From Archangiaceae bacterium (GTDB lineage: Bacteria > Myxococcota > Myxococcia > Myxococcales > Myxococcaceae), in NCBI GenBank assembly GCA_023248915.1, contig JAHFDQ010000417.1, positions 1 through 5,675 on the forward strand: DNA of 5,675 nucleotides, read 5' to 3'. The notes under the pieces were generated by a model. That model saw nothing but the letters and a program-made list of their open reading frames with translations. It had not been told where the DNA came from and made no database searches. Below, in pieces: positions 1-5,675 of the stretch (within the stretch, counting starts at the first letter, position 1; every line of letters starts with the position of its first letter). The translations under genes and the position numbers were made by a program.

Positions 1-1892
1 CCGGCCGTGATGGTCCCACCGGCAAGGTCCCAGGAATAGGAGCTTCCCGCGCGTGGGGTCACCGTGGCGGTCAGCCCGCTGGCGCCGGCCTGCGCCCAAG
101 CGGGCGCGCTGATGATCGGCGAGAGTCGAGTGGTTCGCCGGGTGACCGCCGTCGCGCCCGCCGGAAACACGGCGCCCAGATTCTGCACCACCCAGAAATC
201 AAGGCCAGAGCGAAGTACGCGAGGTGTCGGGGGGAGATTGTCGGCGTAGTGGGTGAAGCCAAGCTCCCATCCGAAGGCGGCCGGGCTGATAGCGGACGTA
301 TTCGAGGAATCGATTATCGTCGACTCGAACATGAAGCGACGGGTAAGGGACGAGCTGCTCCAGAGCTGGACGATGGACTGTCCGCTGCTGTCGAAGTCGC
401 TGGTCGCGGCGTAGTAGCGCCAGGCACCGCCGCCGGGCTCGAACACCCGTGCGATCGAGGCCTGCTTGACGCCATACCGAAGTGGCCAGCTGCGCGAAGG
501 AAGGATCGAAACGGCGTCGAGAGCCGTCAGGTTGAGCTGGGTTCCCAACGCGACCGGAGTCCAGGTCAGCTCGCCACCCACGATCGGGTACGTCGCCACA
601 CTCCATCCAGGGGACGGGTAATAGCCCGGGGTCGAGCGCGAGTCGGCGTCGATCTGCGTGCGTGCGAGGTAGAGGGCGTCGCTTCCAACCTCGGTGAACG
701 TGACGTAGAACTTGGCGTCGTCGATCAGCATGTCCGTCAGCAAGAGCCCCGCCCCGCAGAAGTCGGTGCGGGATTCGCTCGCGCTGCGAAACAGTATCTG
801 GGTGTCGATGGTCCAATGGAAACCATCGTCTGAATACGCCCACAGGACACGCCAGTTGTCGTCGCTGGTCCAGCCAGAGCTCGGACTGTAGGCGTTGATA
901 TTCTCGTTGAACGCCATGAACCATCGATTGCTTCCGTCGCCATAGTAGACTTGAACCGGCTTCGGATTTGACGCGGCGGTCGCGAGGGTCTGTGTGTCAT
1001 AGGGATGACACACGGCCTCGTTGCCCGTAGGCGGCGGCGCCGGAATGGCATCGTTCACCTCGACCCGGGTAATGAGCGGCGCGAAGTTCGACACGCCATA
1101 GTCGTCCGTGCGCGGCCAGATTGGGGCGCCAGTGGGCGAAGGAACCGTGTCAACGTTGGCGCTACCCGGATAGGCGTCCCACAGGTTGTCGGCCGGAGCG
1201 CTCGAGAGGGTCTTCGAGAACAGGCCTATGCTGTCGATTTTGCAGCGCGGGTCCCAAGCACTGGGCGCCAAGCTGAGCGCCGGAGAGCAGATGCTGGTAA
1301 ACAAAACATCTTCCAACCCGTCCTGGGCGCTGTTCCACTTCATTCGGTTCGAGAAGGTGGTGGCATACAGCCGGTACGAGCCAGAACCGGCTGGGTATGA
1401 AACGGAGAACCCGAAGGTGCCTTCCAGACGAAGGTTTTGATCCTCCGCCGATGGCGCGCAGATCTTGAATTGCACCTGGGGGTTGGCCAGCCAGCCCGGC
1501 GGATCAGGTTCGACCGGGTCGGGCAGACGACAGTAAGTCGCGTGGCAGATCTTGCCGGCGGTCGCACAATTGGCGCACGGGGAGCCGCCGCTGCCGCAAA
1601 CCGTGTCGGACTGGCCACCGTCGGCGACACAGGCGTGCGTGTCATCGCAGCACCCAGTACAGTCGGTGCTCCCGCAGGTTCCTCCACATCCATCGTCGGC
1701 CCCGGCGCAGCGACCCTGGCATTCTGCGAAACAACCGCCTGCGTCCGTGACGGTGTTCGCCGCGCAGTTCTGACACGGGACGCCGACGTTGGATGTTCTG
1801 TCACACCCAAACCCCACCAACAGGGTGAGTGCTACCGCAACCGCCCCTGCCGTGAGCCGCCCTGCTGCGTCTGCGCGAGCCTGAGAACCCAT
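1..1892 (-). CDS. Large Cys-rich predicted lipoprotein with glycosidase/propeller-like region (partial, C-terminus off the left edge)
   Basis: The minus frame is open from ATG 1892-1890 to the window edge, giving 630 residues without a stop. The start is chosen because it places a signal peptide at the N-terminus: Arg6 and Arg12, hydrophobic residues 13-29, then Cys30. The lipobox (G-F-G-C) is degenerate at -3 and -2, so lipidation is probable rather than certain. Residues 30-121 hold 17 Cys, including C-T-G-C-C-D-D-T and G-G-S-P-C-A-N-C, a module style common in myxobacterial surface proteins. Residues ~135-590 are rich in Trp, Tyr and short beta strands. Segments such as Y-S-D-D-G-F-H-W (353-360) and D-A-K-F-Y-V-T-F-T (392-400) recall five-bladed-propeller glycoside hydrolases (GH43/GH32-like) or Asp-box proteins, but I see no provable catalytic triad. 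From ~592 the text (A-G-A-S-G-L-T-A-T-V, then S-Y-S-W-D-L) looks like the first strands of an Ig/PKD-like domain. The frame stays open upstream of 1892, but extending it would overlap the divergent gene. Function unknown; glycan binding or hydrolysis is inference. Confidence 0.85.
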   Translation of the reverse strand, partial: MGSQARADAAGRLTAGAVAVALTLLVGFGCDRTSNVGVPCQNCAANTVTDAGGCFAECQGRCAGADDGCGGTCGSTDCTGCCDDTHACVADGGQSDTVCGSGGSPCANCATAGKICHATYCRLPDPVEPDPPGWLANPQVQFKICAPSAEDQNLRLEGTFGFSVSYPAGSGSYRLYATTFSNRMKWNSAQDGLEDVLFTSICSPALSLAPSAWDPRCKIDSIGLFSKTLSSAPADNLWDAYPGSANVDTVPSPTGAPIWPRTDDYGVSNFAPLITRVEVNDAIPAPPPTGNEAVCHPYDTQTLATAASNPKPVQVYYGDGSNRWFMAFNENINAYSPSSGWTSDDNWRVLWAYSDDGFHWTIDTQILFRSASESRTDFCGAGLLLTDMLIDDAKFYVTFTEVGSDALYLARTQIDADSRSTPGYYPSPGWSVATYPIVGGELTWTPVALGTQLNLTALDAVSILPSRSWPLRYGVKQASIARVFEPGGGAWRYYAATSDFDSSGQSIVQLWSSSSLTRRFMFESTIIDSSNTSAISPAAFGWELGFTHYADNLPPTPRVLRSGLDFWVVQNLGAVFPAGATAVTRRTTRLSPIISAPAWAQAGASGLTATVTPRAGSSYSWDLAGGTITA

Positions 1893-2004
1893 ACACTTCA
1901 CGATCTGTTGAACCGAGAGGCATTCGACCACAGGTGGTTGTCGGTTCGCCACGCGCTCAACGGGAAACGCTCTCAACTTGCCCGTCGGGAGGAGACAGGC
2001 GTTC
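1893..2004. promoter_or_regulatory. Divergent intergenic region between the two surface-protein genes
   Basis: These 112 nt separate the start codons of two divergent genes, so both promoters should lie here or slightly inside the coding ends. I could not find a convincing -35/-10 pair on either strand: TTGAAC at 1908-1913 has no matching -10 at usual spacing, which is not unusual in high-GC myxobacteria. Visible structure consists of a near-identical 10-nt direct repeat (CGCGCTCAAC 1952-1961, CGCTCTCAAC 1968-1977, 16-nt period) and a short interrupted palindrome ACCAC-AG-GTGGT at 1927-1938. Either could be an operator; neither is recognised. The minus-strand gene has no strong ribosome binding site, only a GAAG near its ATG. 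Confidence 0.55.
1987..1995 (+). promoter_or_regulatory. Shine-Dalgarno that fixes the start of the 2005 gene
   Basis: GGGAGGAGA ends 9 nt before ATG 2005, a near-ideal anti-16S match and spacing. The frame is also open from an upstream TTG at 1978, but that codon precedes the Shine-Dalgarno and cannot use it. ATG 2005 is therefore preferred. Confidence 0.8.
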
Positions 2005-3561
2005 ATGTCGATTATCTCTTCGGTTCCGAAAGGACCCTTGCGTTCGATCAGCCCCAGGCCGCGGCTCTCAGGGAGTGTGCCCGTCTTCGCCACGGTCCTC
2101 CTCGCGCTCTCCGGATTCGCCGGCCAAGCGCGGGCGCAGGACTGCGGGGTCCTCAAGTCGAGCGCCTCGGCCCAGCTCCCGCTGTACAGCGCGAGCCCCC
2201 TGGCCCTCACCACCGCTGGGGCTTCCGGCCACCTCTATGTCCTGACTCAGTGGGGAATCGCCAGGGCGAACCTGTCGAATCCCGCGAGCGCGGGACCTTT
2301 CAGTCTCGGGCAGGTCGGTTTGCAATACGTGGGGACTGCGCCCGACTACAACGGCGGCAAAGTTCGGATCGTCGGCGACTGCCACCAGGGCGGCACGACC
2401 TTCGACGCGGCCGAGGCGCCGGACGGAAGCGCGCGCATGATCTCGGACTGGGCTGCCAATACGTGCGCCGGAAACATGGCAGGGCTGGCGGGGCAAGTGG
2501 TCAAGGCCGACGGCGTCGGCGATGCCGTCTTCGGTCAACAGGTCAACATCGCCACAGTACCTATCGGGTGGTCCCTGGCCGCGGTCTCCTTGCCGGGCGG
2601 AAGGTTTGTCGGCTACTTCCCGTCCGGCTTGGCGCTTCAGGTCGTGGACCTGACCGCGCCCACGGGCATTCCGGGGCTCGGATATCTCGGCGATCCGAGC
2701 GCCTCCGATCCGGCGCTGGGGCTTCAGCCTTTCGCCAGCTTCGGCTGGACATACACGTCGGTCATGAAAGCCGCCGCGGTTTCGGTGTCCGGTCTTGAAA
2801 AATACCTCCTGGCCGGCAATCCAACCGGACGACTGGCCGTTGCCGAGATCGACTCCTCGACGGGCGTGCCGACCGAGACCGCCAGTGTGTCCGGTTCCAC
2901 GAGTGCTTTGTCCATCGCGAACGTCGACGGGCATGCCTTCATCTTCTCCGCGGAAGCCTCGGGAATTCAGGTCTATGAGTACGTGTCCGGGTCGCTGGCT
3001 CGCGTCCCCGGGGGGACGATTCCCGGTGACTTCCGGTCCGTATTGGTCAGGGGAGGGGGCGGGCCGTTCCCCGCAATCTTCGCGTATTCAAACGCTCCCA
3101 ATTCTATCGACATCTACGACACGGCGTGGCTGACGCAGGGCGGCTCGGCCCACCGGGCATACTCATTGTCCCAGCAGGGACTGCGCTTCGGTGTCTTCGA
3201 GGCAATCGTCACGGAGAGCGGGTCCGGCACGACGGCGCACGTTTACGAGCTGAAGAACCCGCCGGTTCCCAACGAAGAAAACTACGTTCAGACGGACACG
3301 CTGGACATCACCTGCGTCGCGTCCTCCACCGACGGTGGCTGCGGAGTCGCTTGTATCGACGCAGGTGCGGCCGTGGGCGACGGCGGAGATCCAAGCGAAG
3401 ACGGCGGTGGCGCGGAGAGGACAGATGCCGGAATGGACCACGACGGATCGAGCGACCTGACCGCCGGTTGCGGTTGCACGGCAGCTCGCACACAGGGATC
3501 TCAATGGCTGCTCGCGCTCTTGCTGCTGAGAACCGCGCGCCGTACCCGAAACAGAAGGTGA
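2005..3561 (+). CDS. Secreted beta-propeller-like protein with MYXO-CTERM-like sorting tail
   Basis: Complete, 518 residues. The N-terminus is a long signal peptide: basic n-region to Arg20, hydrophobic core ~25-40, probable signal peptidase I site A-R-A|Q after residue 44. The mature body (~45-435) is beta-rich with repeated short strands and Gly turns. Segments such as L-Q-V-V-D-L-T-A-P-T-G-I-P (211-223), G-R-L-A-V-A-E-I-D-S-S-T-G-V (275-288) and G-I-Q-V-Y-E-Y (320-326) resemble LVIVD/WD40/PQQ-type propeller blades, so a propeller is the likely fold; no catalytic motif is seen. Residues ~451-485 form a low-complexity Asp/Gly-rich spacer, then A-G-C-G-C (487-491), a hydrophobic stretch and an Arg-rich end, the layout of MYXO-CTERM proteins. 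In that family the tail is processed by myxosortase, a CPBP-type intramembrane protease, for display on the cell surface. The gene diverges from the lipoprotein gene across 112 nt. Its ligand or role cannot be read from the sequence. Confidence 0.88.
   Translation: MSIISSVPKGPLRSISPRPRLSGSVPVFATVLLALSGFAGQARAQDCGVLKSSASAQLPLYSASPLALTTAGASGHLYVLTQWGIARANLSNPASAGPFSLGQVGLQYVGTAPDYNGGKVRIVGDCHQGGTTFDAAEAPDGSARMISDWAANTCAGNMAGLAGQVVKADGVGDAVFGQQVNIATVPIGWSLAAVSLPGGRFVGYFPSGLALQVVDLTAPTGIPGLGYLGDPSASDPALGLQPFASFGWTYTSVMKAAAVSVSGLEKYLLAGNPTGRLAVAEIDSSTGVPTETASVSGSTSALSIANVDGHAFIFSAEASGIQVYEYVSGSLARVPGGTIPGDFRSVLVRGGGGPFPAIFAYSNAPNSIDIYDTAWLTQGGSAHRAYSLSQQGLRFGVFEAIVTESGSGTTAHVYELKNPPVPNEENYVQTDTLDITCVASSTDGGCGVACIDAGAAVGDGGDPSEDGGGAERTDAGMDHDGSSDLTAGCGCTAARTQGSQWLLALLLLRTARRTRNRR
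3466..3558 (+). other. MYXO-CTERM-like C-terminal sorting signal (within the 2005-3561 gene)
   Basis: Codons 488-518 encode G-C-G-C, a short polar stretch, the hydrophobic run W-L-L-A-L-L-L-L, then an Arg-rich end R-T-A-R-R-T-R-N-R-R. The order Cys-containing motif, hydrophobic segment, basic terminus matches the MYXO-CTERM tripartite signal. The hydrophobic core is only about 8 residues, shorter than the typical transmembrane segment of this family, so this is a divergent or weak member. Confidence 0.72.
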
Positions 3562-3584
3562 CCGCAGGAGTGGATGAAGCGGGT

Positions 3585-3606
3585 GGCCGCCAAGAGCGTG
3601 GTGGCC
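3585..3606 (+). terminator. Weak hairpin downstream of the 2005-3561 gene
   Basis: GGCCGCC (3585-3591) and GGTGGCC (3600-3606) can pair as a 7-bp stem with one G-U wobble around an 8-nt loop, starting 24 nt after the TGA stop. No T-run follows, so it is not a classical intrinsic terminator. It may only aid 3'-end formation, or be chance in GC-rich DNA. The rest of the 3562-3753 gap shows no convincing promoter or small gene. Confidence 0.22.
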
Positions 3607-3753
3607 TGCCAGAGCCCCACAACCTGAACGCAGCGATGCCGCAGTGGAAGCCAGCCATGAAGAATATGGGCGGCGCAGACGGCCGTGGCTTCGGTCTTCC
3701 GGGCGTTCAAGCGAGCCTCGCGTCGCGGGTGGGCGTGTGGCACGATTCGAAGA

Positions 3754-4686
3754 ATGCTGGCGCTCTTGCTCGTGGCCGCGGTGACGGCGTCCCAGGGGCC
3801 GCAGGGCTCGGTAGTCGTGGTGGTTGCGCGGCACACCGGCGTCTCGGACGACGAGGCGATGGAGTTGGCTCGCGAGGTGTCCGCCGCGCTCGGTCAACGG
3901 GTCGGGGTTCCTCTCTCGCCAGACGTGGTGCGCACGAAGCTGCGGGGCTTGAAGATGTCCGACGCCACGCGGTGCGCGGGGCGGCCGCCATGCCTCGCCG
4001 AGCTGGGGCGCGCCCTCGAAGTGTCGGCGGTGGTGGCGCTGACCGTCAGCCAGATCGAGGGAGACCGCTCGGTGGTGCTGGAAGCGTTCGCGGCGGCCGA
4101 CGCCACGAAGCTGGCTCGACACGCGGAGCTGATCCTTGCCAACACCCCCAAGCACGAATTGGCGCTGAAGCCTTTCGTCGAAGCGGTCGCGGGCTCGGTC
4201 TCGCCGCCGTCGCCAGTCCCGGAACCGGGGCCAGCGCCGCCGTTGGTCACCGGGGCCACCGCCACGCCGGACGTCCCCGAACCCGTTTCGGTTTGGGCGC
4301 CCGAGCCAGCCGCGGCGCCGGTCGAGGTCGCGCGGCCCGCCGTGGCGCGGTCGGGGTTGCGGCCGTTGGCGTGGGCACCGGCGGCGGCTGGGGTTGCGCT
4401 CGGCGGCGCGGGCACGTTGCTCTTGCTGCGCGCCCAGGGGCGCGAAGCCGCGATCAGCGGCCAGACGGCTGGCCTGAGGCCCCCGCTCGGCACAGCCGAG
4501 GCAAGCTCGTACGGGTCGGCCGTCCAGTCCGAGCGGACGGCGGGTTTCGTGCTCGTGGGCGCGGGCGCGGTGGCGCTCGTCGCGGCCGGCGCGATGGCCC
4601 TATTCGGGGACGCGCCGGCGTCGCTCGACACTGCGCTGGCAGTCGACGGCCGAGGCGCAGCGGTGGTGGTCGGCGGGTCGTTCTAG
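3754..4686 (+). CDS. Envelope protein with TolB-like N-terminal domain, Pro/Ala linker and two C-terminal membrane helices
   Basis: 310 residues from ATG 3754. The frame also allows GTG 3685 (333 residues), which would add a basic stretch ending in I-R-R. ATG is preferred because codons 3685-3753 have clearly weaker G/C third positions than the rest, though neither start has a good Shine-Dalgarno. The N-terminus is hydrophobic (M-L-A-L-L-L-V-A-A-V), an export signal or anchor. Residues ~18-130 (S-V-V-V-V-V-A-R, a helix, then R-C-A-G-R-P-P-C-L-A-E-L-G at 73-85) match the pattern of TolB/CsgG-like domains in myxobacterial proteins, where a Cys-x4/5-Cys-L-A-E-[LI]-G loop precedes a strand reading roughly 'V-x-x-V-V-A-L-T-V'. 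Residues ~148-200 are a Pro/Ala-rich linker. Two hydrophobic helices follow (~204-225 and ~263-285), then a short tail ending V-V-V-G-G-S-F. Such proteins often carry PEGA or TPR modules; none is seen here. Biochemical role unknown. It converges on the next gene with 3 nt between stops. Confidence 0.83.
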   Translation: MLALLLVAAVTASQGPQGSVVVVVARHTGVSDDEAMELAREVSAALGQRVGVPLSPDVVRTKLRGLKMSDATRCAGRPPCLAELGRALEVSAVVALTVSQIEGDRSVVLEAFAAADATKLARHAELILANTPKHELALKPFVEAVAGSVSPPSPVPEPGPAPPLVTGATATPDVPEPVSVWAPEPAAAPVEVARPAVARSGLRPLAWAPAAAGVALGGAGTLLLLRAQGREAAISGQTAGLRPPLGTAEASSYGSAVQSERTAGFVLVGAGAVALVAAGAMALFGDAPASLDTALAVDGRGAAVVVGGSF

Positions 4687-4689
4687 ACG

Positions 4690-5675
4690 TCAGTGCTTCA
4701 GGAAGTTGCGCTCCCACGAGCCGAGGAACCTCTCGATCGTCTTGCGATCCGCGGGCGTCTTCGCGGTGGCGAGCCTGGCGCGCTGCTGGTCGAGAAGCGC
4801 CAGAGCGCTCGGGTCTGGCTCGGTGGCGGGACCGCTCGCCGCGCGCAGCCGCTTCTCCAGACTCGCGATTCGCCGCGCCAGCGTCTCGGGCGAAGGGCTG
4901 CTGCTCCCTAAGTGCGCGCGCGAAAGGCGCGGCTCGTCGACTCGCGGGGCCGGCATCGAGGCCTCCGGCGCCGATTCGGGGCTTACCGTCCCCGGCGCGC
5001 CGCCGTCCGAGTCCGCCGGGCGACGCTCGAGCGGCCCAGGCGCCGGGGGTGCCACGGGCTCGGGTGTGTCGTTCGGCGGCCGCACCTCGGGAACGCCCTC
5101 CGCGAGCGTCGAGCCTGGAACCTCGGATGGCTGTCGCGGTCCGGGGTCGCTGCCACCGGGCGGCTGTGTCCGAGGGGTGGGGACCGGCGCCGGTGCGCGG
5201 CGCCAGGCGATCGCGGCTGCGCCGGCCACGACCAGCACGGCCACGGCCGCGCCGGTCATCCCCCAAACCCCCGTTCGCGGTCGAACGCGACTGGACGAGG
5301 AAGGTGCCTCGACGTGGCCGGGCGAAGGCAGGCTTGCTACGTCTGCGCCTGACGCCGGCAGCTGAGGCGAGGAACCCGTGGAAGGTGTAGCCGGCTGCCT
5401 CGCCCCGGCCTTTCCCAGGGAGGCGCCGGTCGGCGCCCACGAGGAACTCGCCGCCGGGTCGGCGGCGTCCGGCACTTGGGAACCGGCATCGACCTTCGAC
5501 GGCGGGCGGTGCTCGCGCTCTACCCGGTCGCGCGTCACGAGTCTCGTCGCCTGGTCGGTCGGAGCCGGCGCTGGGCCTTCGTCCATCGTGCGCGCGGCGC
5601 TTGGCTCGGCCTCGGCACCCCCTGGCACTTCCGATACTGCCGAGAGGCCTGAAGCGACCGTGTCGATCGGCGCCA
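4690..5675 (-). CDS. C-terminal part of a Pro/Ala-rich single-pass membrane protein, possibly a Ser/Thr kinase tail (partial, N-terminus off the right edge)
   Basis: The minus frame runs from the window edge to TGA at 4692-4690, 327 residues visible. A GTG at 5628 and an ATG at 5586 lie in frame, but neither has a Shine-Dalgarno and the frame stays open upstream, so I treat it as 5'-truncated by the window. Numbered from GTG 5628: residues 1-115 are disordered and Pro/Ser/Ala-rich with scattered charges; 120-142 form one strong transmembrane helix (G-V-W-G-M-T-G-A-A-V-A-V-L-V-V then A-W-R-R); 145-245 are Pro-rich; 247-265 form an amphipathic, possibly coiled-coil helix (A-R-R-I-A-S-L-E-K-R-L-R); 273-312 form a second charged helical segment ending W-E-R-N-F-L-K-H. 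The R-R after the helix and the disordered region before it leave topology open. Domain order and the helical end resemble C-terminal tails of large myxobacterial Ser/Thr protein kinases, but no kinase motif is in view. It could equally be a standalone signalling or secretion adaptor. Confidence 0.75.
   Translation of the reverse strand, partial: APIDTVASGLSAVSEVPGGAEAEPSAARTMDEGPAPAPTDQATRLVTRDRVEREHRPPSKVDAGSQVPDAADPAASSSWAPTGASLGKAGARQPATPSTGSSPQLPASGADVASLPSPGHVEAPSSSSRVRPRTGVWGMTGAAVAVLVVAGAAAIAWRRAPAPVPTPRTQPPGGSDPGPRQPSEVPGSTLAEGVPEVRPPNDTPEPVAPPAPGPLERRPADSDGGAPGTVSPESAPEASMPAPRVDEPRLSRAHLGSSSPSPETLARRIASLEKRLRAASGPATEPDPSALALLDQQRARLATAKTPADRKTIERFLGSWERNFLKH

Noticed and set aside
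199..924. A 241-codon minus-strand open frame within the lipoprotein region
   Set aside because: It is in a different phase from the frame that gives signal peptide, Cys-rich module and propeller-like strands, and its translation is Arg-rich and featureless.
1552..1773. Possible CRISPR-like or tandem repeat in the Cys-rich region
   Set aside because: The repetition is at the level of scattered Cys/Gly codons; no direct repeat of constant length and spacing is present.
1437..2798. A 453-codon plus-strand open frame
   Set aside because: It is antisense to the lipoprotein gene's Cys-rich module, crosses the divergent promoter region and runs out of phase through the propeller gene; composition is Arg-rich with no recognisable domain.
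2068..2934. A 288-codon minus-strand open frame opposite the propeller gene
   Set aside because: Fully antisense to a gene with Shine-Dalgarno, signal peptide and sorting tail; no supporting start signal or domain.
3361..3460. GC-rich GGCGG/GACGGCGG repeats that look like a DNA repeat
   Set aside because: They encode the Asp/Gly-rich spacer before the sorting tail, and the irregular unit fits amino-acid composition better than a tandem DNA repeat.
3126..5390. A 754-codon plus-strand open frame, the longest in the window
   Set aside because: It is Arg/Gly/Ala-rich, overlaps the end of the propeller gene, all of the TolB-like gene and most of the antisense partner gene, and has no domain or signal. 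It is a high-GC shadow frame.
4454..5440. A 328-codon minus-strand open frame
   Set aside because: It competes with the frame that carries the transmembrane helix and structured C-terminus; its product is Arg/Gly-rich and overlaps the convergent gene by more than 200 nt.

Overview
The window is very GC-rich, with G/C-heavy third codon positions. It carries several hallmarks of the Myxococcota, probably a Polyangiales-type myxobacterium: a MYXO-CTERM-like surface-sorting tail, a cysteine-rich predicted lipoprotein stalk of a kind common in that group, a TolB-like/'CLAELG' envelope protein with Pro/Ala-rich linker and two C-terminal membrane helices, and a long Pro/Ala-rich single-pass membrane protein. 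The assignment rests on protein style only; no rRNA or housekeeping marker is present. I see no tRNA, CRISPR array, insertion sequence, integrase or other mobile element.

There are four genes in two pairs. (1) Positions 1-1892, minus strand, hold the N-terminal 630 residues of a large predicted lipoprotein. It has a signal peptide, a Cys-rich module, a beta-rich glycosidase/propeller-like region, and the start of an Ig/PKD-like domain running off the left edge. (2) Positions 2005-3561, plus strand, hold a complete secreted protein of 518 residues. It has a signal peptide, a beta-propeller-like body, an Asp/Gly-rich spacer and a MYXO-CTERM-like tail. These two genes diverge from a 112-nt intergenic region (1893-2004) that must carry both promoters; it contains a Shine-Dalgarno for gene 2 and a tandem 10-nt repeat.

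(3) After a 192-nt gap comes a plus-strand gene (3754-4686, or from GTG 3685). It encodes an exported or membrane-tethered protein with a TolB-like N-terminal domain, a Pro/Ala-rich linker and two transmembrane helices. (4) Converging on it with only 3 nt between stop codons is a minus-strand gene (4690 to beyond 5675). It encodes the C-terminal part of a bitopic protein: disordered cytoplasmic-type region, one transmembrane helix, Pro-rich segment and charged helical C-terminus. This resembles the tail of a myxobacterial Ser/Thr kinase or related signalling protein, but the diagnostic domain would lie outside the window.

Functionally the window looks like a cell-envelope/surface accessory region. 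Genes 1 and 2 appear to be beta-rich extracellular proteins anchored by two different routes (lipid versus MYXO-CTERM processing). Genes 3 and 4 are membrane proteins of unknown role, possibly in envelope signalling. None can be given a confident gene symbol. Many long open frames in other phases, including one of 754 codons, are high-GC shadows and are not annotated.
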